This document shows, piece by piece, positions 52,109 through 60,213 of a stretch of 64,000 nucleotides of DNA; position 1 is the stretch's first letter, and every line of letters begins with the position of its first letter. The notes under the pieces are model-generated. The model searched no databases. It saw nothing but the letters and a program-made list of their open reading frames with translations, and was not told the DNA's origin. This stretch comes from Paenibacillus sp. V4I7 (lineage in GTDB: Bacteria > Bacillota > Bacilli > Paenibacillales > NBRC-103111). The stretch lies in the NCBI RefSeq assembly GCF_030817275.1, contig NZ_JAUSZD010000002.1, forward strand, positions 2,666,001-2,730,000. Reading direction: 5' to 3'. The translations under genes and the position numbers were made by a program.

Positions 52109-53745
52109 AAGCGTTTAGAATCAGGAATCTCACCTTATTTGTCAAAATGTTCATTCTCCTGTTTTTGTCCGTTTCGGTGCCGGTTGCGATTCTTGGAGTG
52201 TGGTACTTTGACAAATCCAGCGAACAAATCGAGCATATTACATCAGCCTTGCTCACGGAAAATTTGCAGCAGAATCGAATGCGTATCGAGCAATTCTTCT
52301 GGCAGACGGAGCTCCATTCTGAATCGATTATCGCCTCTCAGAAACTGGAGGTGCTTGATAATCAAATTGAGGATCGCTTGTTCTTAAGCAGATCACTCTC
52401 GTTAATGAATGAATTAAAGGGAAATTATGAGCTGTCTATTTACCCACCAGATGTAGAGAGGTACAAAACGTATTCTTTACTGATTCAATCAGGAGTGAAA
52501 TCGCCCGACTCGGAGTGGATACAAAAAGCGATTCGACTAAAGGGCAGGGGCTTTTGGTATTTCCAGAACGATACGTTCGTTTTCGCAAGAATGATTCGGC
52601 AGATGTCCGATCTAAGGCCTCTGGCGGTAATCCAATTGAGCTTTCCGGCAGCATTAGTGAACCAGCAGCTTCTGTCGCCAGCGGAATACCCAAACTTTCA
52701 GCATTACATCGTTGATGACGATCTCGGAACCGTTTTGTACACAGGCTCGGATCGGGAACTTTCCCAGAAAAAAGATATGTTCATATCCGATATTCCACTA
52801 TCCAATGCACCATGGAAACTAGTCGCCGCCATCCCTGAGAAGGATTTGATTGGCCCAGTGGAGACGATCAAACGTTTCTCCATACTGCTCGTTCTGGTAA
52901 GTATTGGTTTGATTTCGATGCTGCTCGCTCTGATTACAAACGGTTTTATTTCCCCGATTAAATATGTAGTCGGTCAAATGAAAAAGGCGCAGTTGGGACA
53001 GCTAGTACCAAGCGAGAGGTATGGAGAACGCAACGATGAAATCGGTCAGCTGGCACGAGGGTACAATTCCTTAATTTTCAGCCTAGAGGAACTGCTCGTT
53101 ACAACGAAACAGATGGAGTCCGAGAAGTCTCGAACGGAAATGCAAATGTTGATTCATCAGATTAACCCACATTTCCTTTACAATACGCTCGACGCGATTA
53201 AATGGAGAGCAGATCACGTGAAGGAAGTAACGATTGCGGAAATGGTCACCTCGTTAAGCAATTTAATTCGATACAGTATTAATAACGGTGAAGAGTTCAC
53301 GACAGTCGAGCGGGAAGTTGAGCACGTCAAAAGCTATCTGAGTATTGAGTCATTGCGAAACCACGATACGTTTCAAGTCATCATGAATGTTCAGCCTCGT
53401 GTCTTGAATGTGCCGATATTGAAATTAATTATCCAACCGCTTGTAGAGAATTCTGTGCGGCATGGGGTCAATAAGCTGCCGACTGGACAGGGGAAAATTC
53501 TCGTCCGCGTTTTTATCGAAGGCGATGAGCTGGTTTGCACAGTGGAGGATAACGGACCTGGGTGCTCGGAAGAATGGCAAGCTCGAATGAGCAGTCCAGA
53601 TCTGCCTTCAGGGCAGACTGGGGGGGTTGGACTATATAATGTCAATCGCAGGCTGAATATTCGCTTTGGCACCAAGTATGGGGTGTCGTTGACCAAGAGG
53701 GAACATGGAGGATGCAAAGCGACGATTCGCCATCCGCTGATGTGA
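52105..53745 (+). CDS. Sensor histidine kinase, YesM type, second pair
   Basis: The 546-residue kinase has ordinary family layout: TM1 (about 11-32), one extracellular Cache-like domain, TM2 (about 257-280), HAMP (281-335), QINPHFLYNTL with the phospho-acceptor His (about residue 354), and HATPase (430-545; EDNGPGC, GGVGLYNVNRRL). Its start overlaps the regulator stop, so the two are translationally coupled. It differs from the doubled-sensor kinase at 18038, which is 368 residues longer. Confidence 0.92.
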   Translation: MKAFRIRNLTLFVKMFILLFLSVSVPVAILGVWYFDKSSEQIEHITSALLTENLQQNRMRIEQFFWQTELHSESIIASQKLEVLDNQIEDRLFLSRSLSLMNELKGNYELSIYPPDVERYKTYSLLIQSGVKSPDSEWIQKAIRLKGRGFWYFQNDTFVFARMIRQMSDLRPLAVIQLSFPAALVNQQLLSPAEYPNFQHYIVDDDLGTVLYTGSDRELSQKKDMFISDIPLSNAPWKLVAAIPEKDLIGPVETIKRFSILLVLVSIGLISMLLALITNGFISPIKYVVGQMKKAQLGQLVPSERYGERNDEIGQLARGYNSLIFSLEELLVTTKQMESEKSRTEMQMLIHQINPHFLYNTLDAIKWRADHVKEVTIAEMVTSLSNLIRYSINNGEEFTTVEREVEHVKSYLSIESLRNHDTFQVIMNVQPRVLNVPILKLIIQPLVENSVRHGVNKLPTGQGKILVRVFIEGDELVCTVEDNGPGCSEEWQARMSSPDLPSGQTGGVGLYNVNRRLNIRFGTKYGVSLTKREHGGCKATIRHPLM

Positions 53746-53756
53746 ACAAGACAAAC

Positions 53757-53796
53757 AAATGCAGCCCAAACTCCAATCGGAGAATGGACTGCATTT
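53757..53796 (+). terminator. Terminator of the second two-component operon
   Basis: AAATGCAG pairs with CTGCATTT, with an imperfect inner stem, and continues in a T tract. It starts 11 nt after the kinase stop and marks the right border of the sialidase island. Confidence 0.7.
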
Positions 53797-53927
53797 TTTA
53801 TTTGGCTGTCATCGATTTACGGAGGGCAGACTTTCTATTTGTTCACTGGATAGATATCATTTCTCTCAATCAATCTCCTAAGCTGCTCCGCCATATACTC
53901 AGGGGAATGCGGCATTTTATGCCGGAT

Positions 53928-54155
53928 CTACAACTCTTCGATACCAACGAAGCCGAGGCCACAAATTGGGCATTCAGTTGGCGGTGAAGAACAGTTAGTT
54001 TCCTCGAAATAAACAAATACTGGCTTAAGTTCACTGGTTAGCTTTGTTATTCCCCGATTTTCTTCATTTATACTACAAAAAGTGATCAGGCTGCTCAAAT
54101 GGTCATCAATGCATTTATCTAGTAAATCGTATTTGTCGCTATCAACGAATGACAA
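53928..54155 (-). CDS. Possible hypothetical protein or gene fragment
   Basis: This minus-strand frame has protein-like sequence (DKYDLLDKCIDDHLSSLITF, KPVFVYFEETN) and a CPICGLGF Cys pair near the C-terminus, suggesting a small metal-binding end. The only available start is TTG, without a ribosome binding site, and an in-frame stop lies shortly upstream. It is probably the 3' part of a lost gene. No family is recognised. The flanking bases to 54230 hold nothing else recognisable. Confidence 0.35.
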   Translation of the reverse strand: MSFVDSDKYDLLDKCIDDHLSSLITFCSINEENRGITKLTSELKPVFVYFEETNCSSPPTECPICGLGFVGIEEL

Positions 54156-54232
54156 ATAATCAACACGCGTTGAATAATTTCATTTGTATATTGGATCACG
54201 GGACACGTCTCTTCAAGATTTATTGAGATTTA

Positions 54233-54259
54233 TGTCACACATTGGCATCGCCAATTGTC
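54233..54259 (+). promoter_or_regulatory. ECF41-type promoter of the sigma-factor gene
   Basis: TGTCACA (54233-54239), 16 nt, then TGTC (54256-54259). This is one base from the reported ECF41 consensus TGTCACA-N16-CGTC. The surrounding about 45 bp (CACATTG, TCGCCAATTGTCTTAT, AGTG) recur before both AhpD genes. It implies autoregulation. Confidence 0.8.
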
Positions 54260-54441
54260 TTATCAGTGACAAAACCAAAAAAATGAAGGAAACAACAATG
54301 AAATTACATAATAATTTACAAACAAAATCCGAAAGTGCTTATTTTACCTAAATTAATTATTTAATGGAATGGATCATTTCGATTTGTTTAATAATAAGTA
54401 GATATGTGCGAGATTTTTCGAATGATAGAAAGGTGGATATT

Positions 54442-55347
54442 ATGCAAAGTTATACAATTGATCCATCATTTAATAACATTGAAGATTTGTATAAAACCTA
54501 CAAGCCTCATTTATTTTCAATTGCTTACCGTATGCTTGGTTCTAAATCAGATGCAGAGGACATGGTTCAAGATTTGTTTATAAGTATACATGGATATCTA
54601 AATGACAACATTAATAATATCAAATCGTACTTGAGCAAAATGATGATCAATCGTTGTCTGAACGAATTAAAATCTGCACGAAAAAAAAGAATAAGTTACG
54701 TAGGTAATTGGCTTCCAGAACCCACAGTGCGATTCAACGATCGTAGTCCGTTAGATAGCGTTGAGCGTCATGATACGATATCTTATGCTTTTCTTATTCT
54801 TATGGAGAAACTTACGCCGTTGGAACGAGCTGTGTTTATCTTAAGAGAAGTCTTTGCCTATGAACATAGTGAAATTGGAGAAATGGTTAACAAGTCAGAA
54901 GTCAATTGCCGTAAAATATTCAGTCGTGTCAAGAAAAAAGTAGATTTATCCTCAGAAAAAAATGATGTGCTATCAACGCATCTTCTGCAAGAAAATGAAT
55001 TGGTGACTCGTTTCATTTCTGCTCTTTCGAATGGTAACATTCAATCAGTGGTGGACATGTTAACAGAGGATGTCATATTGATTGCCGACGGTGGAGGAAA
55101 AGTGTCCGCCGCAATCCATCCTATATATAGTAGAGAACGAGTGCTCACCATTTTGAACGCCCTTTCGTCAACTCGATTTCCCGAATCTAAGGCACAGTTG
55201 GTCGAGGTCAATGATCAACCAGGAATATTGTTAACCAAAGATGGTATTCCAACCGGGGTCATTTGTTTTGAATGGGATGCCCAAACGATGACCATTCAAC
55301 GAATTTACATTATAGTGAATCCCGATAAATTACAGCACTTAAACTGA
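54442..55347 (+). CDS. ECF41-family sigma factor with SnoaL-like C-terminal extension
   Basis: The 301-residue sigma factor has region 2 (LYKTYKPHLFSIAYRMLGSK, AEDMVQDLFISI), region 4 (LTPLERAVFILREVFAYEHSEIGEMV), and between them the ECF41 linker hallmark NWLPEP. A SnoaL/NTF2-like extension (about 195-301) carries the ECF41 motif DGGGKVSAA. In ECF41 proteins this extension is a fused regulator replacing a separate anti-sigma factor (established). The ATG at 54442, after GAAAGGTGG, gives the usual family length; an upstream in-frame ATG adds an unlikely leader. It directs the three motif-bearing promoters here. Confidence 0.92.
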   Translation: MQSYTIDPSFNNIEDLYKTYKPHLFSIAYRMLGSKSDAEDMVQDLFISIHGYLNDNINNIKSYLSKMMINRCLNELKSARKKRISYVGNWLPEPTVRFNDRSPLDSVERHDTISYAFLILMEKLTPLERAVFILREVFAYEHSEIGEMVNKSEVNCRKIFSRVKKKVDLSSEKNDVLSTHLLQENELVTRFISALSNGNIQSVVDMLTEDVILIADGGGKVSAAIHPIYSRERVLTILNALSSTRFPESKAQLVEVNDQPGILLTKDGIPTGVICFEWDAQTMTIQRIYIIVNPDKLQHLN

Positions 55348-55568
55348 ATTCCATAGAACTCGCTGGGACTAAGTAAACCAGCTTAATTGAGACTCGACGT
55401 TTTACGGCGTTGGTGTATACTGCCTATACTCCATTAAATCAAAGGGAATGATAATGTAGACGAAGGTAAAAGAAGCTGATAAGAAACGGACTCTTAGTTG
55501 TAGCAAGCGATGAGATGGACGATATTTATCAGCGACGTTTCCGCTACCGATCATACTCTTGTACCTGA

Positions 55569-55760
55569 GGGCGCACAGTTGCTTCAGAGGATTGCTTTGA
55601 TAGTGATGAACAACGCAAAACATACCTGGATGAGAAAATTATGCAGATGGAAGCCCTCTTTGATAAGCATTATCAAGGCTTGCGCGAAGTTACCGCGGTG
55701 AAACGAAGTGTAGCATTATCTATCGTTCAGGAAGTTCATCAAGCATTACAAAGTGTATAA
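55569..55760 (+). pseudogene. Unrecognised coding fragment
   Basis: This 63-codon frame has no good start and is preceded by an in-frame TGA (55566), before which the same frame continues open for about 20 codons. The translation is strongly helical and charged (EKIMQMEALFDKHYQGLREV, KRSVALSIVQEVHQALQSV), unlike random sequence. It looks like the C-terminal end of a broken gene. An internal ATG at 55641 has no clear ribosome binding site. A terminator follows. The family is unknown. Confidence 0.35.
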
Positions 55761-55786
55761 GTCAATCCAATAGTCAATCCATAAAA

Positions 55787-55830
55787 GCTGACCCAACTCT
55801 GACATTTTGTTAGAGGTTTGGTCAGTTTTT
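55787..55830 (+). terminator. Terminator after the coding fragment
   Basis: An imperfect long stem (CTGACC...TCT with AGAGG...GGTCAG) ends in six T residues. From here to 56049 no gene is recognised. Confidence 0.7.
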
Positions 55831-56049
55831 TATACATTTGAATTGTTCAGATCGATTTGTTAAATAATGAAAAGATGTTGTGTGATTTTCATTTTTAGTT
55901 GTGGTGTGGCATTGGAGAGTTTGGAGAGACTGGCAACGTTGCCATTCAACCATTTTGTACTTCTTGCTTGCTAATTTGGCTTTTGGATGCAGTAATCGCT
56001 TTGATATATTTCTCTGGGGTTCCGATTGAATGATTATTTTAGGTTTCTA

Positions 56050-56076
56050 TGTCACACATTGAAGTCGCCAATTGTC
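56050..56076 (+). promoter_or_regulatory. ECF41-type promoter, first AhpD-like gene
   Basis: TGTCACA (56050-56056), 16 nt, TGTC (56073-56076). It shares nearly the whole element with the sigma-factor promoter at 54233. Confidence 0.8.
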
Positions 56077-56111
56077 TTATTAGTGTCAAAAAAAATAGGA
56101 GGTACACAGTT

Positions 56112-56591
56112 ATGACACAACGATTAAACTATATGCAGCAATCACCAGAGCTTTTCAAAAAAATGATGGAATTCAGCAACGCCGAGAAGGAAAGTGCAAT
56201 TGAAGAGAAGATCCTCGATCTCGTTCACATTAGAGCTTCACAAATGAATGGGTGCGGGTTCTGTCTGGATATGCACGTCAAGCAAGCAAAAATCCACGGT
56301 GAGAGCGAGCTTCGCCTCTATCACATTTCGATTTGGCGGGAATCGACGTTGTTTGTTCCACGAGAACGGGCTGCGCTGGCATGGACCGAGATCCTGACCA
56401 AACTGCCTGAGCAAGGTGTGCCCGACGAATTGTATGACCGTGTTCGAGGACAGTTCTCTGAAAAAGAAATCTCTGATCTAACTTTCTCAGTTATGGCGAT
56501 TAATGCATGGAATCGCATCAACGTAGCCTTCAAGACTGTACCGGGTTCGGCTGATGCAGCGTTTGGATTGACGAAAGCTGGTCTGAGCTAA
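56112..56591 (+). CDS. Carboxymuconolactone decarboxylase/AhpD-family protein, copy 1
   Basis: The 159-residue all-helical protein has the AhpD-type redox pair in MNGCGFCLDMHVKQAK (Cys pair near residues 49 and 52, followed by His). The alkylhydroperoxidase core helices EKILDLVHIRASQ and FSVMAINAWNRINVAF are present. Such proteins reduce peroxides or act on small ring compounds. AGGAGG lies 9 nt before the ATG at 56112; an upstream in-frame start would overlap the promoter element. It differs from copy 2 by one residue (Phe for Leu in GQFSEKE) and a handful of silent changes. Confidence 0.9.
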   Translation: MTQRLNYMQQSPELFKKMMEFSNAEKESAIEEKILDLVHIRASQMNGCGFCLDMHVKQAKIHGESELRLYHISIWRESTLFVPRERAALAWTEILTKLPEQGVPDELYDRVRGQFSEKEISDLTFSVMAINAWNRINVAFKTVPGSADAAFGLTKAGLS

Positions 56592-56670
56592 TTAGTTACA
56601 AAGCAAAGTACAGTTCGCGTGTCTTGCCACGCAAGCTAAGTTCCGGGTAAAAATAAAAAGAAACGTTTTA

Positions 56671-56697
56671 TGTCACACATTGAAGTCGCCAATTGCC
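56671..56697 (+). promoter_or_regulatory. ECF41-type promoter, second AhpD-like gene
   Basis: TGTCACA (56671-56677), 16 nt, TGCC (56694-56697). The -10 half differs by one base from the other two copies (TGCC for TGTC), which may lower its strength. Confidence 0.75.
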
Positions 56698-56731
56698 TTA
56701 TTAGTGTCAAAAAAATAGGAGGTACACAGTT

Positions 56732-57211
56732 ATGACACAACGATTAAACTATATGCAGCAATCACCAGAGCTTTTCAAAAAAATGATGGAATTCAGCAAC
56801 GCCGAGAAGGAAAGTGCAATTGAAGAGAAGATCCTCGATCTCGTTCACATTAGAGCTTCGCAAATGAATGGGTGCGGGTTCTGTCTGGATATGCACGTCA
56901 AGCAAGCAAAAATCCACGGTGAGAGCGAGCTTCGCCTCTATCACATTTCGATTTGGCGGGAATCGACGTTGTTTGTTCCACGAGAACGGGCTGCGCTGGC
57001 ATGGACCGAGATCCTGACCAAACTGCCTGAGCAAGGTGTGCCCGACGAATTGTATGACCGCGTTCGAGGACAGTTGTCTGAAAAAGAAATCTCAGATCTG
57101 ACTTTCTCAGTAATGGCGATTAATGCATGGAATCGCATTAACGTAGCCTTCAAGACTGTGCCGGGTTCGGCTGACGCAGCGTTTGGATTGACGAAAGCTG
57201 GCCTGAGCTAA
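56732..57211 (+). CDS. Carboxymuconolactone decarboxylase/AhpD-family protein, copy 2
   Basis: This 159-residue protein is identical to copy 1 except for one Leu/Phe change (GQLSEKE), and keeps the CGFC redox pair. It has its own ECF41-type promoter and AGGAGG ribosome binding site. The epimerase-like gene starts 27 nt downstream without a separate promoter element, so the two are probably co-transcribed. The near-identity implies a recent duplication, or gene conversion keeping the copies alike for dosage. Confidence 0.9.
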   Translation: MTQRLNYMQQSPELFKKMMEFSNAEKESAIEEKILDLVHIRASQMNGCGFCLDMHVKQAKIHGESELRLYHISIWRESTLFVPRERAALAWTEILTKLPEQGVPDELYDRVRGQLSEKEISDLTFSVMAINAWNRINVAFKTVPGSADAAFGLTKAGLS

Positions 57212-57238
57212 TCAGTTACAAATCTAGGAGGAATTAAT

Positions 57239-58000
57239 ATGAAAATTGTAGTTATTGGTGGAAGTGGACTCATTGGATCAAAACTTGTAAAAAACCTTCG
57301 TGTGCTTGGCCATGAGGCAGTGGCGGCATCACCTTCCTTAGGCATCAACACGATCACTGGCGAGGGACTCGCTGAAGCGCTTAGCGGCGCTCAGGTTGTC
57401 GTCGACGTGACAAACTCGCCTTCGTTTGAGGACGAGGCAGTTATGGAGTTCTTCGTGACTTCAAATAAGAACCTTCTTGCTGCTGAAGCAATCGCTGGAG
57501 TAAGTCATCACGTTGCGCTGTCGGTCGTTGGTACCGACCGACTTCTCCAAAGTGGTTATTTCCGCGCGAAAATGGCCCAAGAAGAGCTAATCAAGACTTC
57601 CAAGGTTCCTTATACGATCGTCCGCGCGACGCAATTCTTCGAGTTCGTCGGCAGCATCGCCTATGTGGCTACTGAAGGGGAAACCGTTCGTTTACCTTCT
57701 GCCCTTACGCAGCCTATGGTTTCGGATGATGTTGCAGCCGCGTTGGTCGATTTCACACTTGGGGCGCCAGTGAATGGAATTGTCGAGGTAGCTGGTCCAG
57801 ATCAGATTCGTCTTGACGAACTTGTTCGACAATACTTGAGCGCAAATCAAGACCCACGTCAGGTTGTCACAGACGCCAACGCGCTCTACTTCGGATCAGT
57901 AGAGGTGAATGATCAATCTCTCGTTCCGAGCGATAGCAACGCACGCATCACTACGACACGTTTCCATGATTGGCTTAGCCGCTCAGCACCTCAGGGGTAA
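57239..58000 (+). CDS. NmrA/SDR-type NAD(P)-binding epimerase or oxidoreductase
   Basis: The 253-residue protein has an N-terminal Rossmann motif VIGGSGLIGSKLV and the atypical-SDR layout of NmrA or YwnB-like proteins: VVDVTNSPSF, HHVALSVVGTDRL, VPYTIVRATQFFEFVG and VSDDVAAALVDF. No Tyr-x-x-x-Lys dyad of classical SDRs is evident. AGGAGG lies before the ATG. Carboxymuconolactone decarboxylases with oxidoreductases or epimerases are the standard neighbours of ECF41 factors, so this is probably the third member of the regulon. Confidence 0.88.
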   Translation: MKIVVIGGSGLIGSKLVKNLRVLGHEAVAASPSLGINTITGEGLAEALSGAQVVVDVTNSPSFEDEAVMEFFVTSNKNLLAAEAIAGVSHHVALSVVGTDRLLQSGYFRAKMAQEELIKTSKVPYTIVRATQFFEFVGSIAYVATEGETVRLPSALTQPMVSDDVAAALVDFTLGAPVNGIVEVAGPDQIRLDELVRQYLSANQDPRQVVTDANALYFGSVEVNDQSLVPSDSNARITTTRFHDWLSRSAPQG

Positions 58001-58069
58001 TTCAGCAAAGCATGATCGACGCCTAGGTTGTCGTATAGCGAAGCAGTTGCCCACGAGAATCAAGATGTA

Positions 58070-58110
58070 AATGAAAGGAGATCCGGTCGTTTACGGGTCT
58101 TCTTTTCATT
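58070..58110 (+). terminator. Hairpin terminator downstream of the ECF41 regulon
   Basis: AATGAAAGGAGATCCG pairs imperfectly with CGGGTCTTCTTTTCATT. It lies 70 nt after the epimerase stop. Confidence 0.55.
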
Positions 58111-58277
58111 GTTTCAGCTTATCTGGAGGGATGCGTTAGCCGGATATACCGGGAGAAAGCCCAATCTTTTGTATTGGAAGCTTGACACAATTTATCAAAT
58201 CATTAAGCTCTACTGTTGAATGCTTCCGATGGGAATATCATGATAGTGGTGAAATACAAGACAGAAATATAAAACTT

Positions 58278-58309
58278 AGGCCCTCAGCCCGTGCTGTGGT
58301 CCTTTTTTT
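58278..58309 (+). terminator. Second terminator in the 58-kb interval
   Basis: AGGCCCTCAGC pairs with GCTGTGGTCCT (wobbles and one mismatch) around CCGT and ends in seven T. The other bases between 58001 and 58490 hold no recognisable gene. Confidence 0.75.
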
Positions 58310-58490
58310 GCTATTCAACTACGACCGGGCAGGATAGCGGGGTTAACTGTTGAATATTGCTTGGTATGATTTCAATCTAATGGGGAACGAGAACTCAAGA
58401 AAGTGGTTTGATCTATAGTGAACCATTGGTTGTACTTGTTCCCGCAGTTGCGGCGACTTCGGACGTTCTCGGATGGGAAGTGAACCTAGT

Positions 58491-59897
58491 ATGATTCCGT
58501 TTCGTTATAAGGCTCGATGCCATGCTATTTTGAACAAATATCTTTCAGGGGAATCTATTGATTACCGACAGGTCATATCGCTGCTTCTTCCGATCCTCAT
58601 CGACCAAGCGTTCCTAGTCGGCATAAGTTTGGTGAATACCGCGATGATCAGTTCGTCAGGGGTGGCGGCGATCAGCGCGGTAAGTATGGTCGATTCGTTC
58701 AATCTCTTCCTGGTTAATGTCTTCGTCGCCTTGGCGACCGGAGGCACGGTGGTTGTGGCGCAGTACAAGGGCAGCGGGAATGAAAAGATGGTATCCAAGG
58801 CGGCGGCAGCTTCGCTTTCCGCGGTGACTTTGGTTGCGGTAACGCTCAGCCTGGTCGTCCTCCTATTTTATCATCCGATCCTGAAATTTCTCTTTGGAAC
58901 GGCGGATCCGGAGGTGTTCGACCATGCCGGCACTTACATGGTAGGAAGCGCTGTATCTTACCTCGGAATCGCGTTCAAGGAAGGAGTCAGCGGAGCGCTG
59001 AGGGGGATTGGAAGGACTAGAGTGACATTGGCGTTGTCCCTAATCCTGAACCTTTCTTACGTATTGCTGAACGTCTTGTTCGTTCATTTTTTGGAAATGG
59101 GAGTACTAGGTTTGAGCGTGGCTTTGAATATTTCCCGTTATTTGGCAGCGGTATGCGCATTGTACTACCTGCTCCGTATGGATGCCAGCCTGCGAATTCG
59201 CCTTAAGGATTTGATGGACTGGAATTTTTCCATGTTTAAGAAAATCATGTTCATCGGGCTGCCGTTCGCTGCGGAGCAGTTGTTCTTTAACGGGGGAAAA
59301 ATGTTAACCCAAATCTACATCGTCAGTCTAGGCACTTATGCGATTGCAACTAACGCCATCAGTTCCGTACTCGCTATGCTTTTACAAATCCCCGCCATCG
59401 CATTGTCTACAGCACTAGTCACGGTGGTAGGGCAATGCATAGGGAGGGGGAATATTCAGGATGCCCGCAAATTTACGAGGTCGTTTCTGTGGCTGGCGTC
59501 TGGCTCCCTTGTGGTGACGGGGCTTATTTTGATCCCGTTCTTTAAGCCTCTGGTTAGTCTGTTCCGCCCACCGGTCGAAATCATGGATGATCTGTATCTC
59601 ATTATGCTGGTAAATATTTTAGCCCAAATCCCTCTATGGCCGATCAGTTTTCTGCTACCGGGCGCGTTGCGTGCAGCGGGGGATTCTCGTTTCACCTCCA
59701 TCGCTTCGATGCTGACCATGTGGCTGTTCCGGGTTGTGCTCGGTTATGTGTTTGGTATCACGCTAAACTACGGGGTATTCGGGGTGTGGGCGGCTATGCA
59801 ATTGGAGTGGGGCGTTCGCGGTGCAATCTTCCTGTGGCGTTATCGCGGGGAGCGGTGGTACAAGCACCGCCTGGTAGAGCCCGCGAGCGGGAAGTAA
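58491..59897 (+). CDS. MATE family efflux transporter
   Basis: The 468-residue membrane protein has twelve predicted helices in two halves. The first half has LLLPILIDQAFLVGISLVNT, GGTVVVAQYKGSG and GALRGIGRTR; the second starts FIGLPFAAEQLFFNGGKM and has VVGQCIGRGN and PGALRAAGDSR. The repeated GALR-G-G-TR loop is typical of DinF/NorM-like MATE exporters, which expel cationic drugs with Na+ or H+. The ATG at 58491, 9 nt after GGGAAG, is preferred to one six codons upstream. The C-terminal tail is basic. Confidence 0.9.
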   Translation: MIPFRYKARCHAILNKYLSGESIDYRQVISLLLPILIDQAFLVGISLVNTAMISSSGVAAISAVSMVDSFNLFLVNVFVALATGGTVVVAQYKGSGNEKMVSKAAAASLSAVTLVAVTLSLVVLLFYHPILKFLFGTADPEVFDHAGTYMVGSAVSYLGIAFKEGVSGALRGIGRTRVTLALSLILNLSYVLLNVLFVHFLEMGVLGLSVALNISRYLAAVCALYYLLRMDASLRIRLKDLMDWNFSMFKKIMFIGLPFAAEQLFFNGGKMLTQIYIVSLGTYAIATNAISSVLAMLLQIPAIALSTALVTVVGQCIGRGNIQDARKFTRSFLWLASGSLVVTGLILIPFFKPLVSLFRPPVEIMDDLYLIMLVNILAQIPLWPISFLLPGALRAAGDSRFTSIASMLTMWLFRVVLGYVFGITLNYGVFGVWAAMQLEWGVRGAIFLWRYRGERWYKHRLVEPASGK

Positions 59898-59928
59898 TAG
59901 GGGAATATAAATCATATAAACACAGGAC

Positions 59929-59955
59929 GAGGCTGCCAGCTTGATTGGCAGCCTC
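59929..59955 (+). terminator. Terminator after the MATE gene
   Basis: A perfect 10-bp stem (GAGGCTGCCA / TGGCAGCCTC) with a 7-nt loop is followed by TT. Confidence 0.75.
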
Positions 59956-59984
59956 TTACGTTAACGGGCAGGTATGCGTAATTC

Positions 59985-60179
59985 TCAACAAATATGAAAA
60001 AGTTCCTGATAATCAATGTTTTTGACACTGGCGTACAAATAGAGGTGGTTTCTTTTCTTCTGGTTCATTAAGTGAATCGTTCGGATTCCCACAAATTTTT
60101 GATCAACAAACAACAAAATACCACTATTAATTTTGGGATTATGTAGGTTATAATGAAAGCGACAACCAAGATCCTTCAT
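59985..60179 (-). CDS. Possible 64-residue hypothetical protein
   Basis: A minus-strand frame (KDLGCRFHYNLHNPKINSGI, then FVDQKFVGIRTIHLMNQKKR) has protein-like composition. It lies divergently upstream of the GH32 operon. GAGGG is 14 nt before the ATG, which is too far to convince. The family is unknown. The same interval also holds a TATAAT (60149-60154) that probably serves the GH32 gene. Confidence 0.3.
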   Translation of the reverse strand: MKDLGCRFHYNLHNPKINSGILLFVDQKFVGIRTIHLMNQKKRNHLYLYASVKNIDYQELFHIC

Positions 60180-60213
60180 AATCTTTCGAAAACCCTCTAA
60201 AAAAGGAAGGAGA

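Larger units (their letters stand above)
56050..57211 (+). repeat. Tandem duplication of promoter plus AhpD gene (about 620-bp period)
   Basis: Two nearly identical units, each with ECF41 promoter, ribosome binding site and full AhpD gene, lie head to tail (56050 onward and 56671 onward). The coding parts are almost identical at DNA level. The about 60 bp before the second promoter element are unlike the sequence preceding the first. Confidence 0.9.

Noticed and set aside
16400..53745. ABC transporter ATPase gene in the island
   Set aside because: No Walker A/B and LSGGQ signature protein is present; the importers probably share an ATPase encoded elsewhere.
58028..58219. A 63-codon frame after the epimerase gene
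   Set aside because: It spans a hairpin terminator and has no ribosome binding site or recognisable sequence.
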